Shown here: piece by piece, positions 36,326-48,790 of the stretch
Numbering within the stretch: position 1 is the stretch's first letter
How the letters are laid out: each line of letters starts with the position of its first letter
Assembly: GCA_001466705.2 (NCBI GenBank)
Contig: LATX02000078.1
Location: 558,001 to 622,000 of the forward strand
Origin: Moniliophthora roreri
Taxonomy: Eukaryota > Basidiomycota > Agaricomycetes > Agaricales > Marasmiaceae
DNA: 64,000 bases
Direction of reading: 5' to 3'
Program-made: the position numbers and the translations under genes
The notes under the pieces: model-generated
The model's database searches: none
The model's input: the letters and a program-made list of their open reading frames with translations, nothing else
Told to the model about the DNA's origin: nothing

Positions 36326-39300
36326 CAGCATACCATGTAGTACTTTATTCATTCTCCCCAGCTTTGCAACCCCGACACATTATAATGTTCCCGCTATCTT
36401 GTAAGGCCTTGATGAATGATAATTGTTCCTGTCCTTTTTGCAAGCATACCTTGGAACGAACAATAATTCGCCCTGGGTGCGAATAATAAGTGGGAGACCA
36501 GGAAACGCCAGCAATGCCAAATTCGGCAGTTACGCGTTATGACACATGGACATTTTCCACGGTTGGATGCTTGCTTCCTCCTTTCACGTCCCTTCCTGTC
36601 ATGTAGTGTTGTACGGTACGTATCCTTGTTATCTCAATGTCTCCTGCAATCTGTACTTACACTTTATCATAGCACCACCAAATTCTACCCCTACGTCGCA
36701 TTATCATTCGTCCAGTAGCGCCCAGCGGTCTCATTATCATTATTCTCTACACCGTGGCGTGTACCATTTATAATTCATAGATACTTGCACTCATTTTTAT
36801 TCTCTCCCTAACCCCTTACCATATACAGCCACTCATGCACCACGTCTCTAGCCCTGCTGGCTCAAGAGTGACTACGGCAATGTGAAATTTGTTCATTATG
36901 GATGCTATTGACCAGCATTGCATTATTATTCAGTATCATCTGACCTCTTCTCGTATCCAGTGCCCCACCGCATCATTTGAACCCGAACCTTCACGTCAAT
37001 TGGTGCGCCTTATTATCATTCTCCTGCACATTGCCTCATTATAATTTACACCTTTCAGATGTCTCGGCTGCCTCCGTGAACCTTAACTCTCTTCGGGCTG
37101 TACAGTTCTCGGAATCACCCAAGCATATATTTCAACCAACTCGTGGGGCCCCCGAAGCACCATCCTTGACATTTCTCCCATCCCACCGCAGGAGGGTAGT
37201 CAGTACCATCACTTGGGCAGACAGCGAGGAGGTAACAATGTTGATTGGAAGGTGCGTCTCATATCGTTTTTTGCGTGCCCATTGAACTGACAAATTGGTT
37301 GTTATCTAATGTAGTACCGATCCTGCTGAAACATGAGGCATCGAAGACATGTATACCCATCGTACAAATATTATCCCTTGCTCTTGCTATGCTTCGCATT
37401 CTACCTATCACTACTCAATATAACATATCCTATTTCCATTGTAGAAAATGACATACCTGGTTTATAACGTATGTTCTTGAGCCCTCGGAACTTCCGTTCT
37501 CGTGGTTTACACTTTTTTGGGTATGGAAATATTCCCCTGAAGCCTTCAGGCAATACAAGCAACATTGAATGACTCTCAGCTGCAGTTTGGTTTCTCAGCG
37601 GAGGTCGATAAGCGTCGCATGTGCATATCTCATTAGTGTTGTCAAATTTGGAAATATTAATTGCCTTTTTTGGTTGGCTCTTACCCGTTATGGTAAGAAT
37701 GCTTGGGGAGACTGGCTGTAGTTTCAGATATCCTGCGCGTGTGCGCGAACGTCCACGGGCTACAGGTATGGATTGAACAACTTCCAATGCTTTTTGACAT
37801 GATATTCAGTTGACTCTGTTGCTAGCGTGGGAGGGGATAACTTTGCAGCTATTGAGACGTACAAATTGTAAGTAAAGTGCGAATGAAAGCCTTTCTGAGC
37901 TTGCGTGCCGCTTGACGTTTTCATTTGAGGATCTAATAGCACCAGGAGCACTCAGTTGGTCCTCTTTTATGTTCCGACTCGAATGGTAATGTTTGCTAAG
38001 TCTGCAAATGGTGTGGTGGATATGTACGAGGAAAGTTCCTCCCGAAAACTAATTCCGATGAGCCGGACGTAGTTCAATCCCGAGCGTTTATTCAGCGCTT
38101 GTGGAATTTGTACCCCATTCTTGTCTCGAGAGTGGCCTTCCCCAAACAATTCAGGAATCCTTGATGAACGTTACATAGAAGGTAGATAGGCGCTGTACAG
38201 GATGAAGACTAATCAGTAAATCACCTCACGAAGGCTCAGGAATGGTCGTTTTTGTAGTCCTGTCGAGGGTTCACAGCGAGCATGTGGAAGTGGAATGATG
38301 GGAGAAGTGTATATTGGATATATATGTACAAGGTGGGTTCTCTACACAGCATGGGTGGTACCAGGGAGAAAGACCTGTCATCATTGGTATTGGGGCAAAC
38401 GACAGTGTGAATTCCAAAGGACGAGCAGAGCCACCATGGATGCGACTGAATACCTGATGCAGATTCGATTCTCAATGACTGAAAATAAAAGTAACCAGTC
38501 AGTTTATTAAATATATGGATAAAGTAGAGCACACACACCTTTAATCCCTTCAAAATACCCAACTCTTAGCGCAATTGCATCCAAGGCCCGAATATTGAGT
38601 GTCAATCGTCCATGTTGGGCTGGTCGCTGCGAGATGTAAGGCTGGGCTTCGAGATATGTTCCCGGTCATTGCCGAGTACTATACAGCTGAAAATCTTCAA
38701 GGTTCAAGCCACCGGCAACGACCGAAAACAGTGCACCGGAAGCAGCCAAGGCATAGAAACACTGATAATGAGACTGGATCTGTAAAATAGTGAATAACAC
38801 GTACCTTAGACTCCAAGAAATGAAGTTCGATGCAACATAGGATGCAGGCGATGAAATAAGGAAGTTTCGCTTGTGATTGCTGGCTGTCAAGGGCTATTCA
38901 TAGATGAGCGCTGGGGTTGTATTAACCGGGGTCAAATGATAATGAGTCCGGTATCCGGAGTAGGGGAGCTGAGTACCAATGATAATGAGCCTAGGTCAAA
39001 CAGAATGATAAATCGTACGTGCCTAGGAACCGAAGAAACATCAAAGATCGAATAATAATTTGCACACTGAGGGTGAATGATAATGAGACGGAATCTACCA
39101 AAACTGGCAATCAGGACGTGCCCACCCTGATAATTATGCACACTTACCAATGAACAGCAGTGGGGCCATAGGGGTGTGATCATGATTAGACAGTGTACTA
39201 GAGATACCAATAAATAGATCAGCGAACAAATGGGAGGATAGAGGACAATGCTGTACATGGGAGAAGGGAAGGAGAATAATAAAGGTACCCTGACACGGCA

Positions 39301-39386
39301 ATGATGTGCGGTGGTTAGGGTGCGCATTATAACGTGTCGGGGTTGCAAAGCTGGGGCGAATTATATAAAATCTACATGGACTGCTC
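36326..39386. mobile_element. 3.1-kb TIR element with subterminal ATTATCATT repeats
   Basis: It is flanked by the 7-mer tcacccc (36319-36325 and 39387-39393); the empty site is preserved in the left arm at about 31675-31690. The ends are related inverted repeats (AGCATACCATGTAG and AGCAGTCCATGTAG), followed by a longer conserved block (ccccagctttgcaaccccg at 36357-36375 and its complement near 39333-39354). Near the left end are many ATTATCATT motifs; near the right end the complement AATGATAAT recurs at 38935, 38979, 39001 and 39075. No transposase is recognisable inside; frames such as 37401-37787 (minus) are not convincing. Superfamily unknown. Confidence 0.72.
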
Positions 39387-39600
39387 TCACCCCGACTCGG
39401 AACTAACGGGTAACAGCAGCACAGACAGCTACCCCAAATACGATAGCACTACCCGCTAAGTTCGACAATACGGTTGTCGTTGAATACCTCACTGGAAAAC
39501 CTCAGTCCTGCTTGCCATCGGGGTGGAGTCCATAACACTCGAATCTTTGACGAGAAACTAATCTGACCTTTCTCGCCAATATTCCATTCGTAATATCACC

Positions 39601-40310
39601 ATGTCGAAGCTCAGCGACCCAGATATGTTTCAACAGACTTGCGCCTCCATTTTCCAGCGCATGATCGACACTGTACCTTCTACAGTGAACTTGAGCAGTC
39701 CTGTCGAGCCCATCGATGTCAAGCCAATGAAACTTCACTTCACTTCGAGGATGTCACTCGCGTCAGGACAACCCAGAGATCACCTCCGGAATGCATCACA
39801 ATATCGTACCTGGATAAATCTAAGGAGGCGTGCGACGACTGTATAATCACCACCAACATATACTAGAATGGCACCTGCCTTCAGCACTGGTCATGCGTGC
39901 AACAACAGTGGCCTCGGATTCCCTCTCCAAACCGAGATCCTCAAACAGCCGCTTGACTCGTGCCTCGCAAACCAGCTGATAGTGATGATAGCATCGACTA
40001 CAACTTCGCTGTCGTAGCTGCCATTCGCGACAATCGCGTAGATCTTCCGACCACTTTGGAAGTTTCCGTCAAGCGGATCACGCCTGGTCTGCCTGGTTTC
40101 GATTGGGACACTCGGCGCGTGGAGATGGTGAGGTGGAAAGAGATCAATAACTCGGGGTTTACCTTGTTCAGCGCGAGCTTCACCGAGCTCCCGAGTAATA
40201 GCAGTTCGACGTGGTATAGCTTAACCAATGACGAGGTAACGTTGGAGATGTTGAAGACGGGGGATCTACCGAAGGGATGCGTGGGCAGTTTAATGTTTCT
40301 ACGGTTTTGA
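39601..40310 (+). pseudogene. Broken gene of unknown family, right copy
   Basis: Starts at ATG 39601 (MSKLSDPDMFQQTCASIFQR). After EPIDVKPMK a 5-bp duplication (cttca) shifts the frame; the true frame continues as HFEDVTRVRTTQRSPPECIT, then ends at a further stop (TAG) after TTNIY, where the left copy has CAA. Next comes a deletion that removed the intron region, and the last exon is open to 40310 (GFDWDTRRVEMVRWKEINN, TWYSLTNDEVTLEMLKTGDL). The lesions differ from those of the left copy, so the two were inactivated independently. Confidence 0.6.
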
Positions 40311-40729
40311 AGGTGATAGTCAACGAGGTCGTTTTTGCAGAGCGAATGGTGAAAGGTATTTGAAGTATACACCGTAGACTTTGAAGTCAATGCCAGTACT
40401 GTCTTTTCAGACCAGTCTATTAAGCCCGCAAGCTATAAGTCATCTAAATGATTCTCAAGGCAAACGCGTAGAAGAAACGCGCGCTTGTACGCTTGGTATG
40501 CGTTCAGAGTCTAGAGCGCTCATGGCGCCAACGAATGCCACCTCTACTTGCGTGGTGAGGAGCATCTCAAAACGTACAAGCGCTATCCTGACCATGTTTG
40601 CCTAGTTGGAGACCTCTAGATCTTCAGGTCGAAACATTGATATATATATATATATGGAGTCCTTGTGTAGTCCAAATAAAGTCCGAAGTACAAGCCTTAT
40701 GGTACAAAACGTCCGACGTGCATCTTCAA

Positions 40730-41916
40730 TTACACCGTCTCCCTAACTCCCCGCGTCCTCCCATTGCTACAACAAATATGTGGCGTCTCGTCGACCTCAC
40801 ACCGATTCAGCGAAGTCATAGTGGCTCGAATACTGCGAAACAGATAGGAATTCATGCTGTTCTCGATCGCAATATGTGGCACTAGAAAGATGGATCTGTA
40901 TATCACCGGAACATTCGCAACGGACATGGGCACGACTGCGACAACAGTCGTAAGGATGAAGATGCTGCGTGTAGCTGTCTAGTAAGTAGGACATATTGAG
41001 AGAGTAGTAGACACGACACACAGAATATATATTTGTCCATCCTGCCAAAGTGTTCTTGAAAGCATCGGAAGATCTTTCCCCCGCCAAAATGCCCACGTCC
41101 GCAAGTCAAGGACAAGCCACTTCTGCCAATGAGCAGATTCTCCTTCCTCGAATCTCGGCGGCACGAGTTTGTATGAGATGGCAAGGAAGATAAATATCTT
41201 GTTGATCAATGGAATGATGATCAAAACTGCTGAGAGTTGCATATTTGTCGACTCGGACACAGTGCAGTAGGAATTTGTGGGACCTGCAGGAGATCCAGTA
41301 CCAGTAAACGGGATCAGTGCTGATGAAGCCACGACAATCAGAAAGAGTACGAGGAACGCCATGACCACGCGTCGTTGTCCCAGATAGATGGCTCGTACTC
41401 GGAAGAAGAGAAGTAGACTTTCAGCAATGACGAATGTTGGAAGAAGGGATAGACCGATTAGGGCAAAGATAGAACAGTATCTATCCAGTGGGACCGCTGC
41501 AGAATTTACTGTTTAGTTTTACTGATACTGCGTACTATCATGGAACTTACTGAGAAATATGACGGTTCCCATCAGGATTATAAGAGCAATCAATCTGCCC
41601 ATCGAAAGCTAAATAAAGGAGCGATCAGAGTGTAATGAATTTGATTCTAACCTGGCCCAGACATAAGCGACCGTCAGCAATCCAAATTTTCGTGTCAGAA
41701 CGAGTCGATATTCGCTCCTCAAATTGATGAGCAAGTCCCACAGAAACATCTGAAGTTCTCTGACGTGAGTACTGTGGCAAGTAGATCCAGAATCCAGATA
41801 CGACTCACCCCCAAGGTTGCGACCGTAATATATGATCCGATTAGGTGAGGCGGAAATGGAATAGACCCAGACCCAGCAGGCATTTCCATTGCTTCACCGA
41901 GCACGTTGGCATTCAT
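40730..41916 (-). CDS. Seven-helix membrane protein, right copy
   Basis: Inverted paralogue of 29011-30219 with the same exon order and no internal stop in the joined exons. The ATG used by the left copy has become ATC here, so translation would start at the next in-frame ATG, MNANVLGEAMEMPAG, at 41916, losing about twelve residues in front of the first helix. The core is conserved (VPLDRYCSIFALIGLSLLP, RGKDLPMLSRTLWQDGQIYI, NSMNSYLFRSIR). A few insertions occur in the extracellular loop (SESTNMQLS). It is probably functional, perhaps diverging. Confidence 0.65.
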
Positions 41917-43567
41917 GTTTGGAAGGGAGAAGTTGGTGATTAAAGTAGAGATGGTATGAGTTATAAGAGTTACCTGTTTAATGAATTGATGGACGGAATG
42001 GAGACTTGACACGCCGAGTTCTGGATCATATAAATTTTCTTCCAGGCTCCCGTTGTTAATGATACTAAACGACTCCCCAAAAACGGATCAGGTCAAAAGA
42101 TGGCGAGCTCGGCAGTCGAAATCCGCGTTTGTCGTGGCACCAACCTCGCAGATTATATGATCCCAGAATGAGTGATGGGCAGACGATGGTTGAGTTGTCA
42201 GTCAACGGAGCTACATACCTTCTACATAGCTAGTTACTATTTATCGTGAACATAAGTCGACAACTGTATCTGAGAGGATCCTTCGAGCGAGTGTCATGCA
42301 TGGGATAGGAAAAAAGAAAAAGTGTTTGGGAGCTCATAATGGTCAATCGACGTTATCAATTTCGTTATCAGCTCACAAACGAACTCACCCAAAATATCGT
42401 CGCTAAGGGCAGTTCCAGGGCATCTTCATATACAACCAGTGCTTCAGTCCCATTCATGATGTTATAAGGAAAATGCTGTATGGACGGCTGATGTCAAAGC
42501 AAGGCTTCGCACGCAGGGTCGTCGGAGATTGTCAGAAATGGTGTCGTCATTGAGGGGCGAGACCGGACATCTCTCGTTTATATCTTTGAGACGATGGATT
42601 TACAGGCTGTGTGAATCGATGTGTTGTACCGAGGTCGCTTGAAGGTGAATACAGACGCGCAGCAGGCCCCTGTAGAGACGCGGATCAAAAATTCTGAGAG
42701 GCACGAGTACTCTGTTATAAAATAGTGAGCGATGCGTCATCCCAAGAATGTATGAACCCCCAAGGTATACAGGGCCGAAGAATCGAGATAGTCAGATATC
42801 GGTACTAATTTTCTTTGCTACGAGGCAGGAGGTCGTTCGTTCCGTAGCTCCCGTTTAGCGAGGACTGGTAACTGTTGAAAAATGAAACACATCGGAAGAG
42901 CAGCCGGTGTTCAACGTTCAACCTGTATATTTCGGTTATGGAAAAACATGCATGGAATCCCGTATCCATGAGCGCACCGAACGTCTTGAAAAAATTCCGG
43001 TGATCATGAGATGTGGATTTTGTGTCGAGATGAAAGCTCACCTAGTTTCCCCCTGGCCACCTTATACACCTCTTCATATTACTTAGTAAAGGACTGGAAA
43101 CGGGATGATGATCGGAATCCGAGTTGCTGGCGGTCGCGGGAGACAGCCACTGGGATAATAAGGAATAGGTTTTCGTTATCCTGCTTCTTGTCTGCCGTAG
43201 GTGTGAACATGAAAAGAAGGACTGTTGATGCGAATGGGTGCGAGTCGGAGTGGGGTAGATACTTGGTCTATTTAGGGATTCGCCTGTTCCAGTTTGGTGG
43301 TTCGGGGTATAGCCCTTATGGCCCGATCCTTCAACACATTCACTCGAGAAAGTGGAGATGTAGTGCCCCGCCAGCCCTGGAACGAATGTTGAACGTTGAA
43401 CAGCGGTACACTGAGCGGAAGGCGATTTTGGGATTGTCGCCGATGACGAAATGAGTTCGGTGCTCACCACGAAACGGACCCGAACAAGCCTTCATGAAAC
43501 GTTCGGCCATCTACTTTGTGATGTATGGTGCCTGTCACCTGGAGAATGTCAGAACTTGACCGACATG

Positions 43568-43951
43568 TCAATAGTAAATCGTCAACTGACCAAAACTATG
43601 TTCTATAGTAACTCTACCCTTAGTGCTTAGCACTCGGTCGAGCTTCAGAGGACCTATGACCAACTCGAACCGGCGTATGATGAACGTTGAGATCGTGCGT
43701 TCAGACAAATCCTCGTTGAAATGAACAGCCTGCTTCGTGCTTGTAGTAGATCTACAGGGAGGTTCGGTGAATGATGGACACCTCAGAGTTGCATGTCTTT
43801 CCACTGCATATAGTTGGGCCTTGGTTTCAGCGACTACTAACCAATCTCTCCAAACTTCAACGATCATGGGATAGGTTGGCGTAATCCAACCCACTGTCTT
43901 CCAGAACCCAAGCTTGCAAGTCGGTGGTTTAGTGGCGTCGACTGATGTCAT
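43568..43951 (-). CDS. Hypothetical open frame in duplication B, right copy
   Basis: ATG at 43951 opens a frame of 127 codons, starting MTSVDATKPPTCKLGFWK and containing TVGWITPTYPMIVEVWRDWL. The homologous position in the left copy (about 31940-32271) has lost the ATG and has a stop in place of Trp, yet the surrounding residues are conserved, so the frame was probably coding. No domain is recognised. The 3' part may belong to another exon. Function unknown. Confidence 0.35.
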   Translation of the reverse strand: MTSVDATKPPTCKLGFWKTVGWITPTYPMIVEVWRDWLVVAETKAQLYAVERHATLRCPSFTEPPCRSTTSTKQAVHFNEDLSERTISTFIIRRFELVIGPLKLDRVLSTKGRVTIEHSFGQLTIYY

Positions 43952-44545
43952 TGCAAGGAGGATTTGTCGGTTGGGAAGGGGGTGTTTTCGTTACGACCAA
44001 GACCTGATGCGTGGTTCCAACTCTACTCGGTGTTTCCACTTCTTTTGTTCCCGTGGTGCTTGAATAAGTGGATGCCGACTTTGACATTCGTGTGGATCAG
44101 GAACGAGACAAGGCGAGTGGATGTATTCCGAGTAGAAGCACGAACGAAAGGATAGACAGCCTCCACCTAAACCCGAACCCCCTCAAGATTTCAACACTTG
44201 GTACACCACGACACTTCCGAGTCCGCTTTTATAAGTGACGAGACAAAGACAGAGCTCGCGAATGCGGAACACGTTACACAGGGATGACCGGAAGCCCCGA
44301 GCAATAATTCGCTCCTTTTCTTTCCGATTAGCTATTATGGGCGAAGGCGAATAAAGTACTCACCGCTCTCATCCACCTCTGCGGATTGAGTTCCATCTTG
44401 GTTTTGTGGAGTACAGTGGGTTCGTGGGGGCTGACCGTACTGTGGTGGGTATTTAGCAGAAAACCGGCGCTTTGTGGGTCCATCAGTACATCAGTCATCA
44501 TCGCATCAGTCATCATCGCCAAGTTCAACCGCCTACGCGCGCGCC
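43615..44545 (+). repeat. Segmental duplication B, right copy
   Basis: Direct repeat of 31940-32850. It ends near 44545 in a ggttcaaccgcctacgcg context corresponding to the left copy just before the hAT-like element. Confidence 0.8.
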
Positions 44546-44853
44546 CACGCGGCCCTGTTGGTTTTAGAGACCGAGTTTTAGTCGAACTGAGTATCGTGAA
44601 TGACTGATTCCAGGTCATACTGTAGAGTAAGAACAAATGTATACGCTGACTGTTACTATACTGCTATAACACATACAACTAAAAAGGTTATCAAGTAAAG
44701 TACGTACTAGGAATCGGATGCGAGCAGAGATAGATAATAATAAACAAGAAAATCACCAAGAAAAAAGTCATAGCTCGCCATCCACCAATGTATCAAGAAA
44801 AGAAAAGTCCTATTAAGCGGGTCCGGTATGAGAGAGAATCGAGGGAGCAAGAC

Positions 44854-45830
44854 CTAGCAAGCTCGAGGCACAACATCAGGCTCATCGACACTCCAACCAC
44901 CATCAACGGCCTCCTTCAGTAGGATGACACTATGCCTATCATCCTTTATCCCTTCCTTTTTGACGTTGGAATCGAATTCTTCGATAAGAGTCTGTGCTCC
45001 AGATGCCAGAGAATCAGTGGTTTCCCATGTTGCTCGGTTGACCGGGTAGCTTATCAAGATAGGTTGGCTCAATTGAGGAACGAAAAAGAAGGAAAAAAAA
45101 AGTCGTACTTGAGCCAACGTACAAGCCAAAGATAACTCTTTCCCTTTCCACTCTCAACCTTTGTCCTTCTCCCAATAATCCCCCACACGAAAAACTCGTT
45201 ATTATCTTGGCCTTGTTTATGCTTGGGACATTGAGGTCGAGCACAAGATTCTTCGCGATCGGTACCACGAAACTGTGGTTTGACTGCATGTAAGATTAAG
45301 CGATGCCTTTCCAAAAAAAAGAAAAAACCGAAAACGAAAACTCACGTTTTCTCCCAACAACACATGCAGGACACTTGAACGTCCATTTTTCGTCATTGAT
45401 GAACGGATCGTCCACGCGGTAGCCGACACAGCCAATATGGAACCAGCATTTACATTTTGGGCTGTATGGGTGTAATACGCATTAGTACAAATCAACCAAC
45501 CGAGAGAGGAAGGAGGAATACATACTTGTCGCATTCAATCATCGTGTTCATTACCGCTTCATCTTGGACAATCTCTGGCCACTTGATACGTTTTCGTGAC
45601 CCTTCAGGATGTTTCCTCTTCTTCTTCCCCGCCGATGCCGGCGTCTCACCTTCCTTCTTAACCCGGCCTTCACGTGCAGCTTTTCTTCGGGATACAGGCG
45701 CTGCTGAAGATGACTTGGATAGCCGACTTTGTTTACGTGGAGTCGTACTCGTACTAAGGCATTCCTGTTCCCGTTTGACCAATGACGAGAGATTGGCCAA
45801 CTTCCTGCGTTTAGCCGAGGGTTCCGCCTC

Positions 45831-45861
<31 letters not shown>

Positions 45862-47774
45862 GAACGCTCTGTTTCTGAAGAACTAAGAGAGCTCAATTCC
45901 GAAAGCTCGTCATCCACGTCAGACGTGTACGTATGCGCTCTCGATGTAGGCGTGTGTGCTCTCGACGTGGGTGCAGGTGACGTGTCTTGTCTCGCCGCAG
46001 GTGTAGGTGGAGGAGGAATGCCAATCATCTGCGCGACGAAATCTTCTTCATCTTGTGTCGCGTTTGGCACTAGATATTGGGATTGGGAAGGTAGAACCAT
46101 AGGTGAAGGAGAACGCGATGAGGGTACGTGCATATGGAAGTCTATCGGTGATGAGGATCCCATTGTTACTGGTTTGTCTGCAGGATAAGGCGTCGAAGCG
46201 ATTGCCGAGTCAAAATTGAGATCGTCTTGTGGGTCGATGGTAGATGCTTTTTTTGAAGGTGGGGAGGAGTTGAAAAGGTCATCCTCAGGCTCTTGTGGTT
46301 CAGGTTCTCGCTCGCATGAAGCCGATGCGGTTGTTGTCGCACTTTGTATTCCACCAACTTGAGATTCTGGCTCCTCATTGATCCTTATTGCTCCAACGAA
46401 TACAGGGAATGGCGGAGGCGGAATAGAGAGTTGCTGGTATCGTTTGAAGACATCTAGAAGCGATTTCAGCCACATGACACGAGCCAAACAGGAACACGCG
46501 TACCTTTCCTCGTCCAATCAACCGGTGAAAACGTTGCCGTGTAGATCGTCGTGCTGGCATCTTCTTCTGCTTCTTCCCCAATCTCTAGTTCTAGATGAAA
46601 TGCGTGAGACTGGGTATGCACTCTCATGGCATCACGGGTACCTACCTGGAGGTTCAGGCTCAGGTGTTGTCGAGCTCGGGGGTGTCCGTGGAAATCTTTG
46701 CGTTTGGGCTTTATCCCTGATAGGGCTTATGCCCATATCGGTGTAACGAGCTAATTAAATGACGTTTTAGCATCAGATCAAACACGATGACAAAAACAGG
46801 ATACCTGGTTCAGGTTCGAGCGTTTTGAGTGAGGTTTCAGGATCTAGGACGCGGTTAGTTTGAGTAATGATAATCGACAAAGCGCTCGGTGACATACTGC
46901 GTTCTGGTCGCGGCACTGGCTCCGGGAAGGGACTTGTTGCCATGTCATGGTGTATAGAAGGTGGCACTGAATGGGCTGTCAGATAGATTATTAAAGAAGA
47001 TACGATAAGAGCGCTCGCTTACTGGGTGCATCAGACCTCGTGTCAATGGCTACATCATGGCGAATGACAGGTTCTGTGAAACAAAGAAAAGGGGAAAAAA
47101 AGGTCAGACCACTATCGCTCGTTGTCATAAGAGGCGAAACATGACGACGCACCAGTAGCACCCCCAGGGTCTCTATACCTCTCTACGAGTTCATCCACCG
47201 TAAAACTGATCGAATCCAATTTGTCTGTCAAAGTCATTTCATTCCCCGGAAGCTCGTAACCCTTGCCAATCGTCTTTTCCAATTTCACCAAACGATCAGC
47301 GAGCGACCGCATATCCCGCCTTTGGTTTTTATCAGAACGGTCTAGGAGCTCATAAAGTTCCTTTTTATTCGACTCGAGCTGATCTTTGACGCCTTTGACA
47401 TCTGTTTCGAGTTGTCGAACACCTTGAGAGATTGGTTCCAAGGCGCGATGAAAGGAGCTTTCGATGGCGTTTAAGCGAGATGTGTAATAGGCTTGGTGTT
47501 GAGAGAGAATGGGAGCAATTTTATCCATGAGTCGGGAGACCAATAAATCTGTGGACGTGGGTTGGGTGACTGGAAAATAAGGGTCCACTGCATGAGGATG
47601 AGGATGAGGGTGAGGAAGTGGAGCATGATTGTAAATTTGCGAATGTTGTGGTTGCTGGCGAGGAGCTGGTTGATGCTGAGGCTGAGGAGGTATTTGCGTG
47701 CTGTATCGTATATTCTGAGGTACTGGGTTTATAGAGTATATTGAGCGACCTTGGCCATGAGGCAGATTGGACAT
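44854..47774 (-). CDS. PHD-like finger and chromodomain protein
   Basis: Predicted chromatin reader acting in the nucleus. At least eight exons on the minus strand run from ATG 47774 (MSNLPHGQGRSIYS) to 44854. The order is: Pro/His/Gln-rich start; a predicted coiled coil (AIESSFHRALEPISQGVRQL and onward); long acidic and Ser/Pro-rich disorder with a Asp run from an (atc)n repeat at 45834-45860; a basic patch KKKRKHPEGSRKRIKWPEIV; a finger with MIECDNPKCKCWFHIGCVGY and KWTFKCPACV; then, after a 60-nt intron, EFFVWGIIGRRTKVESG and YLWLVRWL-NYPVNRATWETT, a chromodomain. The usual first Cys pair of a PHD finger is not visible. A truncated copy lies at 63445. Confidence 0.8.
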
Positions 47775-48055
47775 GGTGAAGGTGAAGGTGAAGGTGAAGG
47801 TCGCGGTAAAAGGAGTTCGGCTAAAACGCGTACACAAGTACAAACACGGGCCCGTTTCAGCTCATTTTACAGAAATGATGTATATTTCCTGAATCCTGAG
47901 TGGCATTTGGGGCCGTTTTCAGAACTAATCTACTACTAGTAGCACTACTAGTCCATTTGCTCAATGGCTTGTCAGATGGGGAAACTTGAATTATATACCT
48001 CTCGTTGTAGCGAACATCGGCTTTGCCGAATACTGTTTCCTTTTACGACGATCGC
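47775..48055. other. Upstream region with a hexanucleotide repeat
   Basis: A (ggtgaa)n tract at 47776-47800 lies directly before the start codon; an upstream in-frame ATG at 47843 would make it code for TFTFTF. CpG content falls to nearly zero from about 48056. Confidence 0.5.
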
Positions 48056-48790
48056 ATCATCATTTTTTACTCATCCTTTCTACTACATTTTCCTTGAACA
48101 TTTTACCTTTGATTATACAGTTGATTATTCTCTCTTCCCAAGACAGACCTTTTACATCCTACTAGCATATATCTATATTCCTTGAAACAGCTTGTTTTTA
48201 TTTGACACTCAATGCTTCTAACTTACTCCTTAATATTTGATATCTCCTTTATTTATCTGAGGACTCCAGTATTTAGGGGCAGGCATCAGGTTGAATGACT
48301 GCTAGGAAGGCCATGCCAGTACTAAAAACAAGTGCAGCTGTTTGATGGCAACATGTAAAAATAAAAACTTCCATTATCATAATGGGTGGTGTGGAAATAC
48401 CACTGAGCTTGACAGCCTGCCTACTTGAGTGGTGTGGTTTGACCCCTCACACTACTTCACTGAACTGGTGGTCTGGAAATACTGCTAACCTTTCTAATGG
48501 TGCATGAAGACCATACACACTGTTGAGACATTCAATGGGTTTTTGATACCACCTGTTTACTCTCACATTATCACAACTTGCAACCTTTGGCATTTAGACT
48601 TTGATATATGCTGCAGTTTGCAGCAACATCATGGGATAATTTGGCAAAGGGAACACATTACTATGGAAAGGGGAACAGAGGTTCTACATGAGAGGGATAA
48701 GCCAATGTGTGGTGAGTAGTGTAATTGTAGTGGGATATTCAGACCACTGAACCACTAGACCCAGGGAGCTTCCAGCTCATGTGAAGAAGA

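Larger units (their letters stand above)
36115..43550 (-). repeat. Segmental duplication A, right arm (inverted)
   Basis: Inverted copy of 27618-31900, interrupted at 36326-39386 by a TIR element. It carries the inverted copies of the seven-helix gene and of the broken gene. A stretch of about 135 bp is deleted relative to the left arm near 39890. Confidence 0.88.

Noticed and set aside
39960..40310. A separate intact gene in the right A arm
   Set aside because: The long frame is the last exon of the broken gene starting at 39601; it has no ATG of its own at its start.
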